Of a stretch of DNA of 64,000 nt, positions 40,915 to 50,858 are shown one piece after another. Both the position numbers and the translations under genes were made by a program. The DNA lies in assembly GCA_024707305.1 (NCBI GenBank), contig JANPZZ010000013.1, positions 88,064-152,063 on the forward strand, in the 5' to 3' direction. Every line of letters begins with the position of its first letter. Positions within the stretch are counted from its first letter, which is position 1. The DNA is from Chitinophagaceae bacterium. Lineage in GTDB: Bacteria; Bacteroidota; Bacteroidia; Chitinophagales; Chitinophagaceae. The notes below the pieces were generated by a model. The model was not told where the DNA came from, ran no database searches, and saw nothing but the letters and a program-made list of their open reading frames with translations.

Positions 40915-42051
40915 TTGCCCGGCATTTATATACATATTCCATTCTGCAAACAGGCCTGTCACTATTGCAATTTCCACTTTTCCACCAGTTTGCGATACAA
41001 GAACGAATTTCTTTCCGCTTTATTGAAAGAAATTGAACGGGTTGAAGATATTGTGCAACCGGTACAGACCATCTATTTTGGCGGCGGCACGCCAAGCCTG
41101 TTAGAAACGGAGGAATTAAGCACCATCATGACCGCTCTCAAAAGTCGTTTTGGGTGGCAACCGGACGCGGAAATCACGCTTGAGGCCAATCCTGATGATA
41201 TCACAGCCCCCAAATTGAATAACTGGAAAGAACTTGGCATCAACCGCCTGAGCATAGGAGTGCAAAGCTTTTTTGAAGAAGACCTACGCTGGATGAACCG
41301 TGCTCATAATGCGACACAGGCCATCCATTCGCTGGAAATGGCAGTGAAGGAATTTTCGAATATTACACTCGATCTCATTTATGGCAGCCCCGGACTGACC
41401 GACGAAAAATGGAAACAGAACCTGGATACAGCCATTGGGTTGGGCATTACCCATCTTTCCTGTTATGCGCTGACGGTAGAGCCCAAAACACCACTGGATA
41501 AACGAATCCGTCAACAACAATCGCCTGATATCGATTCAGCGCAACAGTCGCGGCAGTTTTTGTATTTGATGGAATACATGGCCCAGAATGGTTTTGAACA
41601 TTACGAGATTTCCAATTTCGCGAAGCCGGGGCATCGCAGCCGCCACAACAGTTCTTACTGGAAAGGCGAAAACTACATTGGCCTGGGACCCGGCGCCCAT
41701 AGTTACGATGGACAAAGCCGCTGGTGGAATGTTGCCAACAACAACCAGTATATTCGAGAAATAACGGAAGGGAAGCTGCCACAGGAAAAAGAAAATCTCA
41801 CGTTATCGCAACGCTGGAACGAATACATCATGATACACCTGCGTACCATGGAAGGAATCAATTTTAATGAATTGACAACGCTCTTTTCAAACGAAAAGGA
41901 AGTTTTCGAAAATAAATGGATCGACCATCTCTTACGGGAAACAGCACCACATATTAAAGCCGGACATCTGGTACAGGATGACCACAGGATCTATCTGACC
42001 AATGAAGGAAAACTTTTCGCTGATGGTATCGCGGGCGACTTGTTTCAGTAG
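40915..42051 (+). CDS. hemW: Radical SAM haem chaperone HemW
   Basis: A 378-residue radical SAM protein. The cluster motif C11-x3-C15-x2-C18 (CKQACHYC) follows IYIHIPF directly, then IYFGGGTPSLL and EANPDD. The C-terminal HemW domain has ISNFAKPGHRSRHNSSYW and GLGPGAHSY. HemW binds haem and transfers it to respiratory enzymes; it was formerly misnamed as oxygen-independent coproporphyrinogen oxidase. The motif starts only ten residues in, so TTG 40915 is the likely start codon; no ATG fits. Confidence 0.93.
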   Translation: MPGIYIHIPFCKQACHYCNFHFSTSLRYKNEFLSALLKEIERVEDIVQPVQTIYFGGGTPSLLETEELSTIMTALKSRFGWQPDAEITLEANPDDITAPKLNNWKELGINRLSIGVQSFFEEDLRWMNRAHNATQAIHSLEMAVKEFSNITLDLIYGSPGLTDEKWKQNLDTAIGLGITHLSCYALTVEPKTPLDKRIRQQQSPDIDSAQQSRQFLYLMEYMAQNGFEHYEISNFAKPGHRSRHNSSYWKGENYIGLGPGAHSYDGQSRWWNVANNNQYIREITEGKLPQEKENLTLSQRWNEYIMIHLRTMEGINFNELTTLFSNEKEVFENKWIDHLLRETAPHIKAGHLVQDDHRIYLTNEGKLFADGIAGDLFQ

Positions 42052-42073
42052 AAATTTCAGGCGACAATTATTC

Positions 42074-43123
42074 TTACACCATCACCCCTTCTATTGCTGC
42101 AAATCCTTCTTCGGGACTAACATTTTCCCAGAGAATTTTGTAAATATTTTCTGCCAGAGGCATAGAAGCACACACCTGGCGGTTTACTTCATAAATACAT
42201 TTAGTGGCATTGTAACCTTCGGCAATCATATTCATTTCAAGCTGCGCAGCGCGAACACTATAGCCTTTGCCAATCATATTACCAAAGCTGCGGTTGCGGC
42301 TATGTAATGAGTAACAGGTTACCAGCAAATCGCCGAGGTAAACCGATGCAGCATAATTGGGCGTTTTTCGGTTGGTATAAGGATCGGCTCCGGTATGTTG
42401 CCCTACAACGATATCCTGCGCACCAAAAACACGGAGGAACTCAGCCATTTCATCGGCAGCATTGGCGATATAAACACTCAGGAAATTATCACCATAATCC
42501 AGGCCATGTGCGATACCTGCGCCAATAGCATAAATATTTTTTAGCACGGCAGCGTATTGCACGCCCATGATGTCGTGATTAACAACAGTACTGATATATG
42601 GCGTGGAAAAATAAGTTGCCAGTGCAGATGCGGTAACAATATCCACGCCTGAAAAAGTCAGGTACGATAATTTTTCTGCAGCTACTTCTTCTGCATGGCA
42701 GGGACCCAGCACAGCGAAATAATCTTCGATGGGAACACTGAATTGCTCATGAAGGTATTCATTGAGAAGTATATTTTTCCCCGGTACCAGCCCCTTCACT
42801 GCAGACAATATTTTTTTCCCGTTAAAAATTGCCGGATCCAGTCCCCCAATCGATTCTGCAAGAAAAGCAGATGGTACACCGATAAGAATTACATCCGATT
42901 CTTTTATTACGGTAGTAACGTCGGTGGAAGTTTGTAAAAGGTTTGTATCAAATTGAACAGAAGTGAGGTGCGCAAGATTGTGACGCCGCTGCATCAGGTG
43001 CTGTCGATTCTTCTCACTTCTTACCCACCACGATATCTTGTGCTGGTTATCGGTTAGCATTTTTGCCAACGCGGTAGCCCAACTGCCACTGCCCACGATA
43101 CCGAAGTGTAAAGTTTTATCCAT
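42074..43123 (-). CDS. gpsA: Glycerol-3-phosphate dehydrogenase (NAD(P)+)
   Basis: A 349-residue soluble enzyme reducing dihydroxyacetone phosphate to sn-glycerol 3-phosphate for phospholipid synthesis. The Rossmann motif GIVGSGSWATALA is near the N-terminus, followed by VPSAFLAESI, LSAVKGL, AVLGPCHAEEVA and the catalytic-lysine region AAVLKNIYAIGAGI. I start at ATG 43123 (MDKTLHFG); the in-frame extension to 43171 is translated heptamer array. The array begins 7 bp before this ATG, so it forms the immediate 5' flank. Confidence 0.94.
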   Translation of the reverse strand: MDKTLHFGIVGSGSWATALAKMLTDNQHKISWWVRSEKNRQHLMQRRHNLAHLTSVQFDTNLLQTSTDVTTVIKESDVILIGVPSAFLAESIGGLDPAIFNGKKILSAVKGLVPGKNILLNEYLHEQFSVPIEDYFAVLGPCHAEEVAAEKLSYLTFSGVDIVTASALATYFSTPYISTVVNHDIMGVQYAAVLKNIYAIGAGIAHGLDYGDNFLSVYIANAADEMAEFLRVFGAQDIVVGQHTGADPYTNRKTPNYAASVYLGDLLVTCYSLHSRNRSFGNMIGKGYSVRAAQLEMNMIAEGYNATKCIYEVNRQVCASMPLAENIYKILWENVSPEEGFAAIEGVMV

Positions 43124-43129
43124 GTTTTT

Positions 43130-43185
43130 CGATGTTCGATGATCGATGATCGATGTTCGATGATCGATCATCGATGGCCGATGTC
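43130..43185 (+). repeat. Heptamer array, CGATGNN family (8 units)
   Basis: Eight 7-bp units in perfect phase (CGATGTT, CGATGAT, CGATCAT, CGATGGC, CGATGTC). It fills almost the entire 67-bp space between gpsA and the efflux adaptor gene, leaving about 6 bp on each side. Confidence 0.92.
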
Positions 43186-43190
43186 CGTTT

Positions 43191-44540
43191 TTATTTTGAA
43201 GTGAAGAGTTCTTCCTTTTTTACCACTTTCACCTTCGTTCCATCTTTCAGTGTTTTGCTGATGGCAGTGTAGGGGCTAACAATTACTTCTACGTCGCTGG
43301 TGATACCGCTTCTGATTTCGATATTGTTGATGTCCTGTATGCCGGTTTCAACGGTAAGCTTTTTCACAGTTCCATCCGCCTGCAATACAAAAACCACTTC
43401 TTCTGATTCTGACACGGAGGTAGCTGCATTGTTTTGATCACCAGGATCTTTGTCGCGTGCATCCGATTCTTTCTTTTCAGCAATGCTTTGGTCCGAACCT
43501 TTAATGCGTGATCCTACGGCGTTAATAGGAACAGACCAAACATTATCAACGCGGCGGGTTTTAATATCTGCGCTTGCGTTCATTCCGGGTCTGAAGGGCC
43601 ATTTGCGTGGCGTAGCAGGGTCTATCAGATCAGCATATGAACTTTTATCCAGACGGATGCGCACTTCATAATTGGTCACATCATTGGTTGCAGCAGCCAG
43701 TGCAGATGTTTTAGTGCTACTTGCAATCTGCGTTACGGTGCCACGGAACTTGCGGTTGTTATATGCATCAACTGTAACGTCTGCGGAGTCGCCAATATTT
43801 ACTTTTACGATGTCGTTCTCGCCAACACTTACGCGCACTTCCAGTACACCCATATCGGCCACGGTCATCATTTCCGTACCAATTGCAAAGCTGTTACCTG
43901 CAACACGTTCACCACGTTTAATCAGCAAAGATGAAATCACACCATCCATTGGTGCCACAAGTGTGGTACGGCCCAGGTCTTTATTCGCACGGTCGAGGCC
44001 CGTTTGCGCTGCGGTAACCGTGGCGCGCAGGCTTTTAATATTTTGTTCTGCAGCATTGAAATTTGCTTTTGCAGATCTTAATGTGGTTTCAAATTGTTCG
44101 AGTTCCGCTTTTGAGATTACTTTCTCATCGAACAGTACTTTATTACGATCGTAGGATTGTTGCGCCTGTGCAAGGTTGGCGCGCAATGCTTCAAGTGCGG
44201 CTTCGCTGTTGGCAACTGTTGCCTGCGATTGTGTAACCTGCGATGCTGCCTGATCGCGCTGTAGTGCATAAATATCAGCGAAGATGCGCGCAAGCACCTG
44301 TCCTTTTTTCACACTGTCGCCTTCAGCAACATACAGGTCCACCACCTCACCTGAGATATCAGGACTGATCTTTACTTCCACTTCGGGATAAATCTGGCCC
44401 GTAGCTGGTACGGTTTCCACAATAGTACGCTTGCTGGCTTTTTCCACCACCACTTTAACGTCGTTGTTGCCACCACAGGAAGCAAATACGCCCATGGCTA
44501 TGACCAACATCCCTACCAACCATTTACTGTTTTTTCTCAT
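43191..44540 (-). CDS. RND/ABC-type efflux periplasmic adaptor lipoprotein
   Basis: A 449-residue HlyD/AcrA-family membrane fusion protein. Lipoprotein signal with VFASC (Cys22). The lipoyl half-motif PATGQIYPEVEVKISPDISGEV is followed by a long coiled-coil hairpin (~95-200, heptad-rich). Its second lipoyl half is GRTTLVAPMDGVISSLLIKRGERV, followed by beta-barrel regions. A charged insertion (AEKKESDARDKDPGDQN) interrupts the membrane-proximal domain. It lies 30 bp after the tolC-like gene. No pump gene follows: the next gene is gpsA. Confidence 0.88.
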   Translation of the reverse strand: MRKNSKWLVGMLVIAMGVFASCGGNNDVKVVVEKASKRTIVETVPATGQIYPEVEVKISPDISGEVVDLYVAEGDSVKKGQVLARIFADIYALQRDQAASQVTQSQATVANSEAALEALRANLAQAQQSYDRNKVLFDEKVISKAELEQFETTLRSAKANFNAAEQNIKSLRATVTAAQTGLDRANKDLGRTTLVAPMDGVISSLLIKRGERVAGNSFAIGTEMMTVADMGVLEVRVSVGENDIVKVNIGDSADVTVDAYNNRKFRGTVTQIASSTKTSALAAATNDVTNYEVRIRLDKSSYADLIDPATPRKWPFRPGMNASADIKTRRVDNVWSVPINAVGSRIKGSDQSIAEKKESDARDKDPGDQNNAATSVSESEEVVFVLQADGTVKKLTVETGIQDINNIEIRSGITSDVEVIVSPYTAISKTLKDGTKVKVVKKEELFTSK

Positions 44541-44570
44541 GATAATTCCTGGTTTGAAAGATCAGCAATT

Positions 44571-45998
44571 TTATAAACTTAAACCCTGCCCTCGGTAAAA
44601 CTCAAGCAGTTTCATTTTAAATACGTAGTCATATTGCGTCAGTACCATCTGGTTTCTGGCCGATTGCAAAGTGATTTGCGTATTCAACAAATCATAAGTC
44701 GACAACAAACCCTGGTCATAACGCTTTTGTGCAAATTCGTAAGCCGTTTCATTAGCGGTTACGGCTTTTTTATTGGCGTTGTACTGTTGGAGTGCGGAAG
44801 TAGCATCCACATATGCTTTATAGATATCCTGTTTCAACTGCATATCGCCCTGCTCTTTTGTCAATTCAAGATTTGTGACATTCAGTTTTGCCCGCTCCCA
44901 TGCAGTGCGGTTGGCACGGCCATTCAGGATAGGAATGCTAAGGGCAAGGCCAATGTTTTGACCAAAGTTGTTGCGAAACTGCCTCCCAAGGGGCATACCG
45001 GTTTCGGAAAGTAAAATCCGGCCGGGCGCCTGTACGGCATATTGTGTTCCACCAATGGTAACCAATGCACCTGTTTCCGTTAAAGGGCCCGGACCGTAAA
45101 CGGGTATTTTTGTATTTACATAATTGGTACCCAGGCTTCCGAAAGCACCGATTGAGGGATACATGCCGGCTTTTGCAGCCTGCATTGATTTGACAGCCGC
45201 GCGGATGCGAATTTCATTTACTTTTTGCTGGGGGAGGTTTGCCAGCGCTGACGCATACACCGTCTCAGGCTGCAATTCCGCCAGGCTTTTAATAGGAATC
45301 AATTCAACCGGGGGCGTTGACACCTCAAATGGAGCGGCGGCATCCAGATTTAATAGTGCCTTCAACTGCAACTCGAAGGATTGAACGGAGGCAAGGCCCG
45401 CGACAATATTTGCGCTGTCGCGCGCAAGCTGAGCTTCCAGTTGTACCGCATTTAATTCAGGTAACTGGCCTGCATCCACGAGTTTACGCGTACGTTCCAG
45501 TTGCGCTTTTGTTTGTTCGGATGTATTTTCCGCAATTTTCACCTGTTCGCGTGCCAGCAAAATTTGCAGGTAACCTACGGCTACATTCAATGCGATATCG
45601 TTCTGTACCTTTTTTGTTTGTTCAATATCGGCTTCCAGCGTCAGTTCATTTGCTTTATTCGTATTCACGCGTGAAAACCAGTTAAAGAGTGTTACCTGCG
45701 ATTGCGCCTGCAGTCCCACGCTGAAGAACCGGGCATTCTCCAGGATACCTGTGGTAGGATTATCGTTCAAACCAAACTGCATGGCCGTGTTGCCATTAAT
45801 ATTCAACGATGGTAACTGTTGTGCGCGCCCCTGCTTTAAAGTCAGTTCTGAAAACCGGGCTTGCAGATCGGCCTGCCGTACGGAAATATTGTTTTCCAGG
45901 GCATAATCCACGCAACGGCGCAGATCCCATTTTTCCTGTGCCTTCACAACAGGGCCGGCAAGGCAACAGGCAATCAGTAAGAGATTTCTGATTTTCAT
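44571..45998 (-). CDS. TolC-family outer-membrane efflux protein
   Basis: A 475-residue OEP-family protein with signal peptide (residues 1-20, PVVKAQ). It carries the internally duplicated helical pattern of TolC: WDLRRCVDYALENNISVRQADLQ at the N-terminus of repeat 1, long alpha-helices, and QKRYDQGLLSTYDLLNTQITLQSARNQMV in the second half. Forms the outer-membrane channel for the adaptor encoded 30 bp downstream. Confidence 0.92.
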   Translation of the reverse strand: MKIRNLLLIACCLAGPVVKAQEKWDLRRCVDYALENNISVRQADLQARFSELTLKQGRAQQLPSLNINGNTAMQFGLNDNPTTGILENARFFSVGLQAQSQVTLFNWFSRVNTNKANELTLEADIEQTKKVQNDIALNVAVGYLQILLAREQVKIAENTSEQTKAQLERTRKLVDAGQLPELNAVQLEAQLARDSANIVAGLASVQSFELQLKALLNLDAAAPFEVSTPPVELIPIKSLAELQPETVYASALANLPQQKVNEIRIRAAVKSMQAAKAGMYPSIGAFGSLGTNYVNTKIPVYGPGPLTETGALVTIGGTQYAVQAPGRILLSETGMPLGRQFRNNFGQNIGLALSIPILNGRANRTAWERAKLNVTNLELTKEQGDMQLKQDIYKAYVDATSALQQYNANKKAVTANETAYEFAQKRYDQGLLSTYDLLNTQITLQSARNQMVLTQYDYVFKMKLLEFYRGQGLSL

Positions 45999-46058
45999 GC
46001 GACAAAAATAATTGAAAAGCGTTGTCCGAATATTGATTTTTACACTTGCGGGAAAATG

Positions 46059-47220
46059 CTACATTTTATCGAATGCCTGGTAGATATCTTCCAGCAGGTA
46101 ATCCGGATCTTCCAGTCCCACATATAACCGCACCATGCGATGCTCCGGATTGTTTTTGTCGAAGTCGCCATCCGCGATTCCGGCACATTTGGGGATGATT
46201 AGTGACTCATGCCCTCCCCAGCTTACCGCCATCAAAATGTGTTTCAGGGCTTCGCTGAACCTGACGATGCCCGCTTTGTCGTTGGCGGCCAGCGTGAGTG
46301 TCAAAAGTCCACCCGCACCCCTCATCTGCTGGCGTGCCAGTTCATACTGCGGAAAGCTTTTTATCGAATGGGAAAATAAATGACTCCACCGCCGGGTGGT
46401 TGCGCAAGCCATTGAGCACTTTTTCAGTTGACTCAAATACACGTTTCAAACGAATGGGCATCGTGCGCAACCCGCGTAGCAGCAGCCATGCATTAAATGG
46501 TTGAATGCCGCTACCAACATTCAGATATTCGCTGTCGAAAATCTTCTTCATCTGCGCATGCGATCCACTTAATACACCGCCAAGCGTATCGCTATGCCCG
46601 CCGATATATTTTGTAGCCGTTTGCATGGCGAGATCAACACCCATTTTCATTACATTCTGGTAAAGCGGCGTGCAATAACTATTATCAATAAGAGTTGTAA
46701 TGCCACGGCTGCGTGCAAATGCTGCCACTTCTTTGATGGGCTGCAAAACAAAATTCCAGCTGTTGGGCGATTCGAGGTAAAAGAAAGTTGTATTGCTGCG
46801 AGTGGCTTCCTGCCAGCTTTGCAGCGTGGTACCATCCACATAGGTTGTGGTTACGCCAAAGCGTGGTAGTATCACATCAAACATTTTTTGTGCCCAGGTA
46901 TAAGGTTTTGCTACTGATACAAGGTGATCACCTGCTTTTACATTGGCGAGTACGCCGGCGAAAATTGCTGCCGCGCCATTGTTAAAAACCAGGCAGTCTT
47001 CCGCACCATCGAGTGCTGCGAGTTTCTTACGAAGGATATCAACAGTAGGATTTAAACCCCGGCTATACAAATAGCCGCCCATTTCATCTTCGAAGGCTTT
47101 GCCAAAAGCTTCAACTGTATCAAAAGAAAAGTTGCTGGCTTGTATAATGGGCGGCGCCACTGCGTTGAAATAGGAAGATCGATCTTCGCCCAGTTCATTG
47201 ATGATGTATGATAAATCCAT
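46059..47220 (-). CDS. Cys/Met-metabolism PLP-dependent enzyme (frameshift)
   Basis: About 387 residues after repair, of the cystathionine gamma-synthase / beta-lyase family. Seen are the PLP-phosphate loop region (FNNGAAAIFAGVLANVKAGD), the aspartate segment LIDNSYCTPLYQNV, and the Schiff-base lysine in QTATKYIGGHSDTLGG. The frame breaks near 46367, where five A should be four (FDKSFPQYELARQQMRG). I start at ATG 47220 (MDLSYIIN), 1 bp after the permease stop; the earlier in-frame ATG lies within the permease gene. Substrate uncertain: cystathionine, methionine and O-acylhomoserine enzymes are alike. Confidence 0.85.
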
Positions 47221-47221
47221 A

Positions 47222-48554
47222 TCAGGCTTTATGCTTAAATTTTTGTGCAATAAAATAAAGCGCTAAAAATGCCAGGAAAACACCTGTGCCTATCAAAGCA
47301 AATCGTGGATCTGTAATCGCAATTACAGTTCCCACAAAGAGATAAGCGAGGATGAAAATGACTGGCAATATCGGATATGCTTTCATGGAATAAATGCCCG
47401 TTCCATCGAGGTGTTTTGTTCTTTTTCTTAAAATAAAAATAGTGGCGGCGGATGTGGCCATACCGATGGAGTCGAGAAAAATAGTGAAGCTCAGAATTTC
47501 ATTAAACTTATCTGCAAAAAATAAAACGATAATACAGATGGCAGCAAAAACGGTAAGGCTTACGGTGAGTACGCCTCGTTTTTCATCTTTTTTGCGGAAA
47601 GCAGATGGCAGAATTCCGTCTTCGCTCATCGCATACATTACCCGCGGATTACTCAGCAACAGCACATTCACATAAGCCAGTACGGCAATAAAGAGGAGTA
47701 TTGAAGAAACATATTTTCCCGTAGGCCCAAACATTTTTTTCAGCAATGATGGCGGCAATGCCATTGGTTTCTTTCAACTCATTAAACCCAATTACTTTGT
47801 AATAAGAATAACTCACCAGCATGTAGAGAGAAATAATGAGAAGGATGCCGATAAAAATACCCCGGGGAATATTGCGCCTCGGATTTTCAACTTCTTCGCC
47901 AAAATTGATTGTTTGCTGGTAACCTCCGAATGTGAAGGAAGTTGCTTTTAACGCCACCCCAAACGACAAAAGCACCGCGCCAAAACGCTGCGTTTCCATA
48001 TCCACAACAGCCTGCGGGGCGGTATTGTAAAGAGAGGGGAAAAAAACGGATGCGATAAGTACCATCAGCATCGCTATTTTCACCAGCATGAGTATATTTT
48101 GGGCGCGTGAACTGAGGCGTAGTCCCACCAGGTTCACCCCATAGAAAATAATGATGGCTCCCATCGCAATTAAGGCCTGTACAAAATCGTTTGTATTACC
48201 CGGAACCAGGATAGGTGTGATATATTCGCTGCCAATAAGTGCCACGCCGGAAAGGGATGCGGCATTTGAGATCAGGATAATGCAGTTGATGGCAAAAGCG
48301 ATGGAGGGATGATAAGCATAGGAAAAAACCTTGTAATAACCTCCCGTTACCGGATAGCGGCTTCCGATTTCGGCGTAAGTCAATGCTCCGCAAATCGCGA
48401 CGAAGCCACCCACAATCCAGGCGGCAAAAAATAACGTGGGCGTAAGTGCAGCGGCGGCGGCATCCTTAGAAGTACGGAAGATGCCCATACCAATCACCAG
48501 TCCCACAACGATCATGGTGATCGAAAAAAGGCCTAATTTATTTTTGGTTCCCAT
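47222..48554 (-). CDS. APC-family amino-acid permease (frameshift)
   Basis: About 444 residues and twelve predicted transmembrane helices after repair. The family motifs are visible: helix 1 with VVGLVIGMGIF, then GGFVAICGALTYAEIGSRYPVTGGYYK, SNPRVMYAMSEDGILPSAF. The frame breaks near 47740 in a run of seven A that should be six, giving AIIAEKMFGPTGKY. It lies directly upstream of and translationally adjacent to the Cys/Met PLP enzyme, which suggests import of a sulphur amino acid or related substrate; that is inference. Confidence 0.87.
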
Positions 48555-48658
48555 AGGCTGAAGATAGTTCTAAGTTTTAAGTTGAAAGTTGATAAATAAC
48601 CAATATTTTAATCCGGGTTCCATCCCCTGATTAGAAACCAGACTAACCCAAACCGACA

Positions 48659-50729
48659 ATGAAAAACCTGACTTCGTTTTGCAGGATCATCCTTTTCATC
48701 CTCATCTCAATTAGCTTTTCCCCTGCATTTTCCCAGGATACTGATACGCTGCCGCTTCTGGAAGAAGTACGCGTGCGCGCATTTGAACAATACCGTACGC
48801 CCAATACAAGTACGGCGCCGGTTCGTTTAATCCGCAGCGACAATAGCGACCGCAATAACAAAACTTCGCTGGTACACAGTTTTAATTCCATCGCCGGTGT
48901 GCGGATGGAAGAACGTTCGCCCGGCAGCTATCGCATCAACATTCGCGGAAGTTCCCTGCGTTCACCATTTGGTGTACGAAATATCAAAGTGTACTGGAAT
49001 GATATTCCCGTAACCGATGCCGGTGGCAACACCTACTTTAACCAGTTTGCCTGGAATAATTTTTCAAACATAGAATTGTTTAAAGGACCGGCTTCCAGCC
49101 TGTATGGTGCCGGCACGGGCGGTTTGCTGCTGATGAGCAGCCATGAAGGCGCGCAAAAAGCAGTGCAACTTGAATACCTGAAGGGCAGCTATGACCTTCA
49201 GCATATTTTTGCATCTGCAACATGGGGCAAAGATGATAACAGCAATTCCGTAACCTATGCACACAATGAATCGGATGGCTATCGTCGCCAATCAGCAATG
49301 CGCCGTGATAATGTTAGCTGGTCAACACGTTATAAACTCAGCGACCGGCAGGAACTGACAGCGTCTTTATTATATACTGATCTTTATTACCAAACGCCTG
49401 GTGGCCTTACCCTGGCGGAATATGAGAACAATCCGCGTGCAGCCCGACCCGCCGCAGGTGCGTTCCCAGGCGCGGAAGCAGCCAAAGCTGCCATTTTCCA
49501 GAAAAAACATTCTCGCCGGATTTAGCCACAAATACCAGATCAGCGATGTTTTACGCAACAACACCGTTGTGTACGCATCTTATACCAACCTCAAAAATTC
49601 GGCGGTACGCAACTACGAACGTCGTATTGAACCACAATGGGGCGGACGCACTTCATTTACATGGGAAAAACATTACATCAATGTAAACTGGCAGATTGTT
49701 GGCGGTGCTGAATTTCAACAAGGCGATTTCAACACGCTTGTATCTGACAATGTGAACGGTGGTCCCGGAGCTGTGCAGACAAACGATGACATCGGCAACC
49801 AGCTATTTACCGGCTTCCTGCAAACAGATATTGCTGTAAAAGACAACTGGATTATTACAGCAGGAACCAGCATCAACCGCGGAAGGGTGATAATTCGGCG
49901 CCTGTCCGACAATCCGGTTGTATCGCAAAGCCGCCGCTACCAGAATGAATTTTCGCCACGACTGGCGGTATTACGCAAGCTGGCAAACGAATTTTATGTT
50001 TTGGGAAGTGTAAGCCGAGGATTTTCACCACCCACAACCGCAGAAGTTTTACCATCAACGGGTGTAATCAGTACTGACCTGGAAGCCGAAAGCGGTTGGA
50101 ATTATGAACTCACGCTTCGTTACAATCTTTTCCAACGTCACCTTCAGTTAGAGGCTACTGCATTTTTCCTGGATCTTGATAATGCGCTGGTACAGCGTCG
50201 TGATGGCGGCGGTGCAGACTACTTCACCAATGCAGGAAGTGTGCACCAGAAGGGCGTTGAATTGCAGGCGCGTTATCAAAAACAAATGCGCCCGGGGCAT
50301 TTCGTACGTTCGCTGTTAGTACAGGGCGACTATACGCTCAATCATTTCCGATATAAAGATTTTGTAAAAGGAACAGATGATTTCTCTGGCAACAAAGTGC
50401 CATCGGTTCCTTCAAATACTTTCTCTCTTTTGGCTGATGTAAATGTTGCAGGCAACTTTTACAGTCAACTGAGTTTTTACAGCGCCTCAGCTATTTACCT
50501 GAATGACGCGAATACTGCAAGAGCTGATGCTTACCAGTTATTAGGCTGGCGTATTGGTTGGAAGACGAAAATTTCAACGAAGACCAACATCAACCTGTAT
50601 CTTGGTGCCGACAACCTGCTTGATCAGGTGTACAGTCTCGGAAATGATATCAACGCTGCCGGCGGGCGTTACTATAATGCTGCGGCGCCCAGGAATTTTT
50701 ATGGGGGTGTGAGGTTTGAGATTCGGTGA
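48659..50729 (+). CDS. TonB-dependent outer-membrane receptor (frameshift)
   Basis: About 690 residues after repair. A signal peptide (residues 1-25, SPAFSQ) is followed by a plug domain (FNSIAGVRMEERSPGSYRINIRGSS, VYWNDIPVTDAGGNTYFNQ, IELFKGPASSLYGAGTGG). A 22-strand-type barrel follows and ends in NFYGGVRFEIR. There is no carboxypeptidase-like N-terminal extension, so it resembles siderophore or cation receptors rather than SusC. The frame breaks near 49505, where six A should be five (FQKNILAGFSHKY). The stop codon lies inside the first unit of a heptamer array. Substrate unknown. Confidence 0.9.
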
Positions 50730-50779
50730 TCGGTGGTCGATGTCCGATGTCCGATGATCGATGATCGATGACCGATGTC
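50724..50779 (+). repeat. Heptamer array, CGATGNN family (8 units)
   Basis: Eight in-phase 7-bp units (CGGTGAT, CGGTGGT, CGATGTC, CGATGAT, CGATGAC). The TGA stop of the TonB receptor gene (50727-50729) is part of the first unit, so the array overlaps the end of the coding sequence. Confidence 0.9.
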
Positions 50780-50858
50780 GGAGGAAAAACTGCGCTGAGG
50801 TCATCCGTCTAAAAGCTGAAAAGGATGAATGAACCGACCCCAACGCAGTAATATTTTT

